DNA of 64,000 nt from the NCBI GenBank assembly GCA_033851915.1, contig JAWSVM010000001.1, positions 992,001 through 1,056,000 on the forward strand, given 5' to 3'. Positions 26,024 through 34,181 of this stretch are shown here, piece after piece (position 1 is the first letter of the stretch; each line of letters starts with the position of its first letter). The DNA comes from UBA1672 sp033851915. Lineage in GTDB: Bacteria; Pseudomonadota; Alphaproteobacteria; Micavibrionales; Micavibrionaceae. The position numbers were made by a program, and so were the translations under genes. Below the pieces are notes generated by a model. That model was given only the letters and a program-made list of their open reading frames with translations. It had not been told where the DNA came from and made no database searches.

Positions 26024-27052
26024 ATGAAAGCTGTAGATTACCGTCTGTATAGTCGGAACAATCATCTCTATTATCGGTATGTCTTACCAAGACCACTTCA
26101 ATTAGTGTTTCCTCATAAGGAGATAAAAGTATCGTTAAGTACGCAGGATATTGCTTTGGCACGTCTTTATGTTGCTAAGCTGGATATTGAAATTCAAAGC
26201 CTGATTAACCAGATATATAATGCCCAAGATATAGACGCTGTACGAACGCTTGTTATGAACGGCATAGAGGGGATGAAGGGGAAGGTTGGGTTGCCGCAAC
26301 GAAAGAACCTTAACTTCGATCTACTATCACAAGGGGGTGGAACGCAGCAGCTATTCTCATTTATCGCACAGGAATACCTAAAGGATTGTGTGAGCAATTC
26401 CCCCAAAACGATTGAGCATAAACGTCAGACTTACGAGATGTTTCAAAGTATCTGCGGTGATCTTTCTTTTAAGACCATCACCAAGGTAGAAGCACGTCAG
26501 TTCAAAGCGGTGATGTTGAGAATGCCAGCGAACTTAACCAAGATACTTAAAGTAAAGTCGTATGCAGGGATTGATTGGAAGAACCTGCCTGATAGGGATA
26601 AGCAGAGCCTTGTAACGGTGAATAATCGCCTTATCTCCATGACTGCCTTGTTTATGTGGGCAGAGCGTAATGACTTGTATGACGGTAGGAACCCGTTTTC
26701 TGCAATGATGATTAAGAAAGCAGAGGTAAGTGCCAACAGAAGACCACCATTTACGATGTTACAGCTTCAAACGTTATTCTCATGCCCTATATATAAGGGG
26801 TGTAAAGGCATGCAGCCTAAAGAGCGATTGGAAACAGGTCGACTCGTTATTAAAGATTACAAATACTGGATTCCTTTAATTGGGCTGTATACAGGTATGA
26901 GATTAAACGAGATATGCCAGTTGTTAGTGGGTGATATCAAGTGCGTTGATGGTGTGTGGATTATCAACATCGATGATAACGATAATAAGAAACTTAAAAC
27001 CGCCTCTAGTCGCGACGCTCCCAGATCTGATGATTTCTTTCTGTGGCTCTAA
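26024..27052 (+). pseudogene. Tyrosine integrase, C-terminally truncated
   Basis: A 342-residue frame. The N-terminal SAM-like region (LYSRNNHLYYRYVLPRPLQ), the core-binding domain and the first catalytic Arg (IGLYTGMRLNEIC) are present. The beta-sheet Lys region KKLKTASSR is reached, then the frame turns into unrelated residues and stops. The HxxR, second His and catalytic Tyr are absent, so recombination is not expected. Downstream DNA offers no continuation. It probably marks an old element end, cut by deletion or rearrangement near 27010. Confidence 0.75.
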
Positions 27053-27103
27053 AGCTTGTTATATTTGGTTGGAGTGATTATAATCGGGGAAAAATAATAA
27101 AGG

Positions 27104-27544
27104 GTGAATATCTTGGCGAGTCTAACAGCGATATTAGAGCCACAAATTACATTGAAATCCACTGATGGTGATGAGGTCATTTTGAATGCATCACCAGAGT
27201 GGAAGAAGAAGCTTGCCGATTTTTTGCAATATGCTGCAACTACGGATGATGCTGAAGTTGATTGCCATGTAAGCCTTGATGCATTGAACGATATTAAATC
27301 TGCGATTATCAAACAGTCTCGTATGCCTGAGACGCTGGGTTTGCACAAATTGGAATTGCTTGATGTTTATTCTGCGGTTGCTGCGTTCAGTGATTATCCT
27401 TCTTGTGGTTTTTATGATTATTCCGCGGATGATTTTTGCCGTCTTCATGATGATACCCTTGATATATGTGATGTTGTTTTCGAAAGAAAATCTCTTCTTC
27501 CTAGGCGTATTAAAATCGGATTGAGCGGAGATTTTGATGGATAG
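27104..27544 (+). CDS. Hypothetical protein upstream of a toxin-like gene
   Basis: A frame of about 146 residues with GTG at 27104 (TTG at 27113, with AAGGGTGA upstream, is an alternative). The protein is acidic and soluble and shows no family I recognise. Its end overlaps the next gene by eight bases, so the two are co-translated. It may be an antidote or partner of the downstream protein, but nothing in its sequence shows this. Confidence 0.55.
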   Translation: MNILASLTAILEPQITLKSTDGDEVILNASPEWKKKLADFLQYAATTDDAEVDCHVSLDALNDIKSAIIKQSRMPETLGLHKLELLDVYSAVAAFSDYPSCGFYDYSADDFCRLHDDTLDICDVVFERKSLLPRRIKIGLSGDFDG

Positions 27545-28400
27545 CCTCAATCAATCTGCATTAACTTTGGATCTGTATGTTGAATGCATTGCGCGTGGGC
27601 ACGCCTTTAACAAACATGTGCTGGGCAGAGATCATAAGCCCGGAATGCAAGGAGTAAATGCCTTTCGTGCCGAGGAAACCAACGTTTTTTTTGATGAACA
27701 AGAAAGCAGACTTATCGCACCCAAGCGTCTTGGTGATGATTTGTTTATAGAAACACCGGATGATATGGCGCATTATATCAAGAGCAATTTTCTGGTGTCC
27801 GAGCATACGCATGGTTATGTCGATCCACGCGATAACAGTGTGAATTTGTATAACTCCAAAGATAATGTGGCCTTGCATTTTTCATGGAAGAACTCGGAAC
27901 GTGATTTGGGGACGGTTTATCGTTACGATCGCACTGCAAATAATTTTACAGATGCGAAAGGTAGGGCAGAGGATGTTTCTAATCTACGTGGCGTGGAGTT
28001 ACAGGCATTTGATAATGCGCAAGACCGTGAGGCGGCTGTTAATGCTGTACAGTATTTGATCTCTGATATTAATGAAAATATGCAAAACTATCTGTTTACA
28101 CGTAATCCCGAGAGTACAGTGCGGAACAAGGTTTTGAATAATGATGCTCGTCCCGGTAGGAATTGGCTCAATGATGAGGTCTTACGTGCGCCGAATAATG
28201 TCACGGGGCATAGTGAAGAGTATGCCAAACAAAATGGTCTTGATGTAGATCCTGCGAATTATGTTTGTATTAAGCAGGAAAGCGAAAGTGAATTTAATGT
28301 TGGACGCACACGTAAATCTTTGCGTTCGGGGCGTGTATTCCGAGAGATTAAAGAGCGGGGCATCGATTTTGATGTGGAGATCGTGCCTGCGATAGCCTAA
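27537..28400 (+). CDS. Hypothetical protein, weak BECR-RNase-like pattern
   Basis: A 287-residue protein. GHAFNKHVLG (about residues 21-30), then a later HGYVDPRDNSVNLYN and GTVYRYD resemble the His-rich start and TxY-type end of BECR-fold RNase toxins. This is weak and by eye. GGAG lies seven bases before the ATG, and the gene overlaps the preceding one by eight bases. It follows the broken integrase, so it may be cargo. Function is unknown. Confidence 0.5.
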   Translation: MDSLNQSALTLDLYVECIARGHAFNKHVLGRDHKPGMQGVNAFRAEETNVFFDEQESRLIAPKRLGDDLFIETPDDMAHYIKSNFLVSEHTHGYVDPRDNSVNLYNSKDNVALHFSWKNSERDLGTVYRYDRTANNFTDAKGRAEDVSNLRGVELQAFDNAQDREAAVNAVQYLISDINENMQNYLFTRNPESTVRNKVLNNDARPGRNWLNDEVLRAPNNVTGHSEEYAKQNGLDVDPANYVCIKQESESEFNVGRTRKSLRSGRVFREIKERGIDFDVEIVPAIA

Positions 28401-28576
28401 TTGTTTTCATAGCACCCTGTATTCCCAGAGCATCTGCGGCATGCCATATCTGTAGATGTAATATCTTTCAATCACAGAATTTTAATATTTCATAGATTTA
28501 TTTTTTAATATTGATTTAATATATTAACGCTATGATTGTCGCGTGGAATCATGCTGATGGCAGAAGTGAGGGATTA

Positions 28577-28975
28577 ATGGACAGAGAGAACTTAAGAATA
28601 TTGGTTGTGGATGACCATATGATTATGCGTAGTCTAATAGAAAAGACTGCAATTAGCCTCGGTTTGAAACAGATTTTACATGCAGAAAACGGGAAACAAG
28701 CTTTAGATAAAATTAATGATGGCACCATAGACATTATATTGGCTGACTGGAATATGCCGGAGATGTGTGGTTTGGATCTTTTGAAGGCTGTTCGCCAAAA
28801 TGAAGATAATAATAATTTGGCGTTTATTATGGTCACTGCCGAGAGTGAGGGGACCAAAATGATGGAGGCTATGAATAGTGGCGCTACGGCTTATTTGGTT
28901 AAACCTTTTTCATCGGATGATTTCAAAGAGACAATCGACAAGATTATTCTTTGGCTAGAGAAAAGACGTAATTGA
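28577..28975 (+). CDS. CheY-like response regulator
   Basis: A 132-residue single receiver domain: LRILVVDDHMIMRSL, phosphoacceptor Asp in ILADWNMPEM (about residue 56), MVTAESEG, and AYLVKPFSSDDF with the conserved Lys. No output domain is present, so it acts by protein contact like CheY. The start follows GTGAGGGA; an upstream ATG at 28532 is less likely. It is the first gene of a four-gene signalling operon. Confidence 0.88.
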   Translation: MDRENLRILVVDDHMIMRSLIEKTAISLGLKQILHAENGKQALDKINDGTIDIILADWNMPEMCGLDLLKAVRQNEDNNNLAFIMVTAESEGTKMMEAMNSGATAYLVKPFSSDDFKETIDKIILWLEKRRN

Positions 28976-28976
28976 T

Positions 28977-29447
28977 ATGAATAATAATCAACGAAAAGAA
29001 CTGGCAGACGTTATTACTTCTCAAACGATTGAGTTGTTTAAGGTTATGTTTGGTGCGGATATTGAGCCGCACATGAATGACAACCATGATTTTAATGATG
29101 ATGATTTGATTAGTAAAGTGACGTTGAGCGAAGAGGGGTTTGAGATTGTTCTGAAATTTATTTTCCCACGGCATATATTAGTGGAATTATTGAATGATAT
29201 GTACGGGTCTATTATGGCCAATCATGAATCTGCCCGTGAAGACGCTATATGCGAAATTTCTAATATTGTGTGTAGTGGTCTTAAAACATATCTTAATGAG
29301 AAAGGCCACTCTTTGGAGATGAGCCTTCCCAGCATTTATTGCTCTTATAATGCAGAAGATTCGTCTGATAAGGAATGCCTTAAAATTGATTTCTTTCTAC
29401 TTGGCGAAGCTTTCACTGTGGATTTAAAAATGGACGAAACGTCTTAA
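28977..29447 (+). CDS. CheX-like chemotaxis phosphatase
   Basis: A 156-residue protein with EDAICEISNIVCSG (ExxN motif, about residues 89-102), then YLNEKGHSLEMSLPSIY. CheX/CheC use an E-N pair to dephosphorylate CheY. It starts one base after the receiver gene stop, so it is coupled. It probably resets the adjacent receiver. Confidence 0.75.
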   Translation: MNNNQRKELADVITSQTIELFKVMFGADIEPHMNDNHDFNDDDLISKVTLSEEGFEIVLKFIFPRHILVELLNDMYGSIMANHESAREDAICEISNIVCSGLKTYLNEKGHSLEMSLPSIYCSYNAEDSSDKECLKIDFFLLGEAFTVDLKMDETS

Positions 29448-29462
29448 AAAGGAAGAAACCGA

Positions 29463-30599
29463 ATGAAAACGTTATCATGTTCTATCTCTAAAGAAAATTT
29501 GGATCAAAAGCTGGATGAAATCCAAGCTATAAACCCTAATTTTCTCTGTTTGTTTTTTTCATCAAGTGAAGTGAAGCAAAGTACAAATTTGTCTTCAATC
29601 GCGGAACGGTTTCCTGATGCCACTGTGATTGGATGTTCAACAGCGGGCGAAATATCAGAGTCACAGATATCGGATGATACAATATCGGTGTTGGCGATCC
29701 ATTTTGATAAAGTAACGCTGGGTTGTGCGAAGCAGTCTGTTGAAAAATCATCAGATTCTTATGATTCTGCTCGAACAGTGGGGTTGGATCTTAAAAGGGA
29801 TGATCTAAAGGCTTTGCTTGTGCTGTCTCCGGGGTTGAATATTAACGGCAGTGACGTTACGCGCGGCCTTTCTGATGCCGTAGGATCTAATGTTGTTGTT
29901 TTTGGCGGTCTTGCAGGGGATGGGGTGAATTTTAAGGAAACATTTACATTGTTAAATGCACAGCCAAGTCATAACGAAATTGTTGCTGTTGGTTTTTATG
30001 GTGAGAGTTTTAAAATTTCTACCGGTTCTAAGGGAGGGTGGTCACCATTTGGCCCTGCACGCCGCGTTACAAAATCAGATAATAATATTTTATACGAACT
30101 TGATGGTAAGCCTGCACTCGATTTATATAAGGAGTATTTGGGTGAAAAAGCCGAGGATTTACCTGCCAGTGGTTTGTTTTATCCTTTTTCCATTTTGAAA
30201 GAAGACCATAGCCAGTCGGGGCTTATCAGAACAATTCTTGATGTTAATCATGAGGATAAAAGCCTTACTCTTGCCGGTAATTTACCAACCGGAAGTTTTG
30301 TGTGTTTGATGCATGCCGATATAGATGAGCTTATTGAGGGTGCTGAAAGGGCTGCGCGGGATTCTCGCATTGATGGTTCAGTCGGTGATAGTGCAGCATT
30401 CTTGGTGAGTTGTGTTGGGCGCAGGATTGTGATGTCGGATGATGCCGTAGAAGAAGTTGAAGCTGTTAAAGATATTCTGGGTGAGAACACCAGTATTGCA
30501 GGGTTTTATTCTTATGGAGAAATTTCACCTTTTGAAATCACAGGCAAGACCGAGTTGCATAATCAAACGATGACCGTGGCATATATCACAGAGACCTAG
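29463..30599 (+). CDS. FIST-domain sensor protein
   Basis: A 378-residue protein. The FIST N-domain contains DATVIGCSTAGEIS and NVVVFGGLAGDG; the C-domain contains a PFSIL, HADIDELIEGAE helix and AGFYSYGEISPF. FIST domains are ligand-sensing modules, proposed to bind small ligands such as amino acids, and are often coupled to kinase and receiver genes. GGAAGAA lies upstream and the gene is in the same operon. Confidence 0.88.
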   Translation: MKTLSCSISKENLDQKLDEIQAINPNFLCLFFSSSEVKQSTNLSSIAERFPDATVIGCSTAGEISESQISDDTISVLAIHFDKVTLGCAKQSVEKSSDSYDSARTVGLDLKRDDLKALLVLSPGLNINGSDVTRGLSDAVGSNVVVFGGLAGDGVNFKETFTLLNAQPSHNEIVAVGFYGESFKISTGSKGGWSPFGPARRVTKSDNNILYELDGKPALDLYKEYLGEKAEDLPASGLFYPFSILKEDHSQSGLIRTILDVNHEDKSLTLAGNLPTGSFVCLMHADIDELIEGAERAARDSRIDGSVGDSAAFLVSCVGRRIVMSDDAVEEVEAVKDILGENTSIAGFYSYGEISPFEITGKTELHNQTMTVAYITET

Positions 30600-30604
30600 A
30601 TAAA

Positions 30605-32296
30605 ATGGCACGAATTGAAAAAAAGCTTAATCGTCAGATTAAAAAATATTTAACCGAGAGTAATGACTTTTCGGAAGATGTTTCGTTGTTGCAAAATTAT
30701 CTGACACGTCAAGATGATGCTCCCGAAGAATCTTTGAAAATGCTGTCCGGGTTTCCTGATTTTTTTAGTGCAATTGCAGAAACATATCGGCAATACGAAG
30801 ATAAGAATAAGATGGCTCTTCGTAATCTGGATATTAGTTCGCAAGAGCTAAATGGTGCGAATAGTCGCTTAGAATTTCTGAACAATTCAATGAAGGCCAT
30901 TCTTGAAAGCCTTGGGCCGGCACTTTTGTTTTTTAACAGTGATGGCATATGCTCGCCCGTATTTTCAAAATCATGTTTTGATCTGCTGGAATGTGACCCT
31001 GGGGAACAATTAATATGGGATGTTTTAAAAATAGAGGGAGATGATATCTCGGCGTTTCAGTCACTCATTTCTTTTTGCTTTAATAATGAGTCTGCCATGT
31101 CGTTTGAAAATATTTTTCAAATGGCCCCTGAGGCATTTTCCCATTCTAATGGTAAAATAATTAAGCTGGATTATCGTCCTATTTATAATATTGCTGGCGA
31201 AATACAAGATGTTTTGGTTATTGCGACAGATGAAACCCAAAAAGACCAATTTCAGAAACTTGTTGAAGAGAGGGAGCGGTATTCAGAAAAAATTATTCGA
31301 TTGGTAAGCACTAAAAATGCTTATATCCAAACGCTTGGCAATGTAGAACAATATTTCATCGATACGCATGAGAATACGTTTAGATCGGAAACATCAATCT
31401 CTTCTATTAAGGAACAAATGCATACTTTGAAAGGTGTGAGTGGAAGTTTCTATATGGAGGATATCGCAGAAATCATTCATAATATTGAAGATGAAATATA
31501 TGATGGGACGCTTGATCTGGATATGGCAAAACAGATAATAGAAGAGAAAGTGCCTTCTATTCAGACGTCTTTGAATAAGGAAATTGAATTTGCGACGTTT
31601 ATATTAGGGGACAGTTTTAACCATAAAGAACAAATGCGAGAAATCTCCAATACTGCTTTAAGTGAATTCCATCGTTTTCTTAAACAAGAGAAACATGATG
31701 ATATTGCACATAAGTTTTTTGAAGACTTTATGACCGTGCCTATTTTTGAAGCTCTTAAAATTTTGGATTTTCATCTTCAGGAATCTGCTAAGAAATCAGG
31801 TAAGAAGGTGAAGCCGTGTCGTTTTACGGGGGATAATGTTCTTATTCCTACCTATAAATTTGATGACATAATTGAATCGTTTATCCATTTGGTACGTAAT
31901 GCCATGGATCATGGTATTGAATCACCGCAGGAACGTTTAAGAGCGCAGAAAGAAGAAGAGGGGCTTGTTACGGTTAATGTGCAAGCGATTGAAAAAGATG
32001 GAAATTCTTGGATAAGAATAAGTTTTCAGGATGACGGGCGCGGTATACAGATCGAGACAATAAAGAAAAAATTACAAATATCGGGCATTGATGTAGAGTC
32101 TTTGAGTGACACGGATGTGCAACAGTATATTTTCAACGAGAACTTATCATCGCGGGATACGGCCACAATGCTATCAGGCCGCGGCATTGGGCTTTCTGTT
32201 GTTAAACAGAAAATTGATGACCTCAATGGAAATATTTATGTGGAGTCAGATAACAATAAGGGCTGTACTTTTATTATAGAATTGGAATTATCCTGA
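30605..32296 (+). CDS. CheA-like histidine kinase with PAS and Hpt domains
   Basis: A 563-residue protein. Residues 95-215 look like a PAS domain (ILESLGPALLFFNSDG). The Hpt-type motif MHTLKGVSGSF has its His near residue 273. The ATPase (about residues 380-563) has HLVRNAMDHGIESPQERL, DDGRGI and GRGIGLSVVK, all CheA-like. No CheW-binding domain is present, so it is not part of a standard receptor array. It is the last gene of the receiver-CheX-FIST operon; FIST probably supplies the signal. Confidence 0.8.
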   Translation: MARIEKKLNRQIKKYLTESNDFSEDVSLLQNYLTRQDDAPEESLKMLSGFPDFFSAIAETYRQYEDKNKMALRNLDISSQELNGANSRLEFLNNSMKAILESLGPALLFFNSDGICSPVFSKSCFDLLECDPGEQLIWDVLKIEGDDISAFQSLISFCFNNESAMSFENIFQMAPEAFSHSNGKIIKLDYRPIYNIAGEIQDVLVIATDETQKDQFQKLVEERERYSEKIIRLVSTKNAYIQTLGNVEQYFIDTHENTFRSETSISSIKEQMHTLKGVSGSFYMEDIAEIIHNIEDEIYDGTLDLDMAKQIIEEKVPSIQTSLNKEIEFATFILGDSFNHKEQMREISNTALSEFHRFLKQEKHDDIAHKFFEDFMTVPIFEALKILDFHLQESAKKSGKKVKPCRFTGDNVLIPTYKFDDIIESFIHLVRNAMDHGIESPQERLRAQKEEEGLVTVNVQAIEKDGNSWIRISFQDDGRGIQIETIKKKLQISGIDVESLSDTDVQQYIFNENLSSRDTATMLSGRGIGLSVVKQKIDDLNGNIYVESDNNKGCTFIIELELS

Positions 32297-32396
32297 TTTA
32301 TAATCAACTCTTTGTGTATTTTACTTTGTTGAGCAATATAAACTATCCCTGCACATGCTTTTGCATTATGTACACTCACAGTACTTAACTTAACCT

Positions 32397-33242
32397 ATGG
32401 ATACATTGAAAATGTCGCAACTTTATCAAATGAACCTACTCACTATTATAGAGGTCGGTAAGGACGGGGTTTTCCTTGAAGGCGATGATTACGGAGATAT
32501 ACATCTGGTTGATGCACCCGATAATCTTCAGGAAGGCGAAGAGATAGAGGCTTTCATCTATCGCAATACATCTGATAACGTTGTTGCCACCGTTGCCCCC
32601 GCCTATGTAAAGGTTGGTGAGTGCGCGAATTTAGAAGTGGTTTCAGCCGGCGATAACGGCGCATTCTTGGACTGGGGCTTGCCGAAGGATTTATTCCTCC
32701 CTCATAAGGAGCAAGCCTATTACGTGGATGAAGGCGATTATTGTGTCGTGCATGTGTATCTTGATAAAAAGGGGCGTCCCGCCGCATCATCATTGCTTTA
32801 CCACCATTTGGATGAATATCAAGGTGATCTGGAAGAGGGGCAACAAGTTGACCTTCTGATTGCTGATGAAAGTGATCTGGGGTTTAAGGCGGTTATAAAT
32901 CATGAACAGCTTGGCCTCATCTATCACAGCGAGTTATCACAACCGCTACAGCTTGGAACGAGAATGAAAGGCTGGATCAAGGAAATTCGCGGGGATGGGA
33001 AAATAAACCTCAACATTAACGCGTTTGATACTGAGACAAGGGACGAACTGGAGGCGCAAATCCTCGCGCAGTTAAAACAAGAAAACGGACGTATCGATAT
33101 TTCAGATAAAAGCCCGCCGGAAGAAATTTTCAAGGCATTCAAGGTTAGCAAAAAGAATTTCAAGCGCGCGATTGGTAGCCTGTATAAGCAACGCCTCATT
33201 AAAATATCACCGGGCTTTATTGAACTTGTTAATGAGGTATAA
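32397..33242 (+). CDS. S1-domain RNA-binding protein, CvfB-like
   Basis: A 281-residue protein: LLTIIEVGKDGVFLEGDDYG, GDNGAFLDWGLPKDLFLPHKEQ and a later KGWIKEIRGDGKINLNI are S1-type strands. It ends in a winged-helix-like KNFKRAIGSLYKQRLI. This matches CvfB/YitL proteins. Their cellular role is unsettled; CvfB affects virulence-factor expression in Staphylococcus. It is monocistronic. Confidence 0.88.
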   Translation: MDTLKMSQLYQMNLLTIIEVGKDGVFLEGDDYGDIHLVDAPDNLQEGEEIEAFIYRNTSDNVVATVAPAYVKVGECANLEVVSAGDNGAFLDWGLPKDLFLPHKEQAYYVDEGDYCVVHVYLDKKGRPAASSLLYHHLDEYQGDLEEGQQVDLLIADESDLGFKAVINHEQLGLIYHSELSQPLQLGTRMKGWIKEIRGDGKINLNINAFDTETRDELEAQILAQLKQENGRIDISDKSPPEEIFKAFKVSKKNFKRAIGSLYKQRLIKISPGFIELVNEV

Positions 33243-33290
33243 GTTATAGTGGCGTATTCTTGTTCAGAGGATTCATACGGAGAGAATACT

Positions 33291-33989
33291 ATGACAGTTA
33301 TAAAATTTATTCTGGTTATGCTTCTTGCTACCTCATCTATATTATTTACTACACCCAAAGCAAGCCTTGCATATATGGGTAGTGATACGGACACTCCGGG
33401 TATTTGTAATCCACGTTATGTTGATATTGAGGGGATTAATTTTATTTTAAATGCAGATATACCCCAGATCGAAGAAGCTCGAATTATGGCTGATTTTGAA
33501 AATATGTTTAAAAAGAAAAATATTCAAAATTTTAAAAAAGAGGGGTTTAGTATTGAAGTATCAAAACAAAGAAATCCGCAGCGTAAAAATATTTTAAATG
33601 TAACTTTTTATCTATCTTATGCCGCAAAGGAAGATTTCACATTACCTCTTGCCAGTAATGTTCTTGTCCTTTGGACTGAACTAGAGACAGAGCTTAGCCC
33701 GAAACGTGAAAATTTATATAACCGAATACAACAAGAGTTGCCTTCATTCCTAAGAATAGCATTAAAAGGTGATTCAATAAAACTCAAAAGTAAGGTTAAT
33801 TATTTTAGTTTAGATAAAACTGAAAATTTAACGTCTATGCATTTAGGAGGGATAATGAGTAAGAATCTTTCGAATGTTTTATGTTCCGTACTTTATAACA
33901 ATGCTGGCAAGTATTGTGCTAACTCTAATTCTTTTTCATATACGGCCCTTAAGCCAGTGAAAAGAGCATGTATTCAAGACATTAAATAA
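33291..33989 (+). CDS. Small secreted protein of unknown function
   Basis: A 232-residue protein. MTVIKFILVMLLATSSILF... through KASLA is a signal peptide with a cleavage site near residue 28. The mature part is charged, with cysteines in CNPRYVDIEG, VLCSVL and CANSN. An upstream GTG frame is less likely: GGAGAG sits six bases before this ATG. No family was recognised. It follows cvfB by 48 bases but may be separate. Confidence 0.7.
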   Translation: MTVIKFILVMLLATSSILFTTPKASLAYMGSDTDTPGICNPRYVDIEGINFILNADIPQIEEARIMADFENMFKKKNIQNFKKEGFSIEVSKQRNPQRKNILNVTFYLSYAAKEDFTLPLASNVLVLWTELETELSPKRENLYNRIQQELPSFLRIALKGDSIKLKSKVNYFSLDKTENLTSMHLGGIMSKNLSNVLCSVLYNNAGKYCANSNSFSYTALKPVKRACIQDIK

Positions 33990-34181
33990 TGTGAAGAGTA
34001 GGGTTATGACAGTACAAATAATGCTGTTAGGTAAACGTTAACTATTCTTGGAAAGCTCTAGCGGCTAATTTCAATTTGTTTTTTGATGGGGCTTAGCCGA
34101 TTAAAAACTGCTACAAAAACTTGTGATTTCATTGGGACATTATATACTGCCTTACCTTCACACATATATTAGAGATTATTG

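Noticed and set aside
25803..26162. 119-residue minus-strand frame before the integrase
   Set aside because: Overlaps the integrase start, has no ribosome site and no recognised family.
27191..27878. Antisense frames over the two genes after the integrase
   Set aside because: No ribosome sites; they mirror the sense frames, which overlap in a typical coupled manner.
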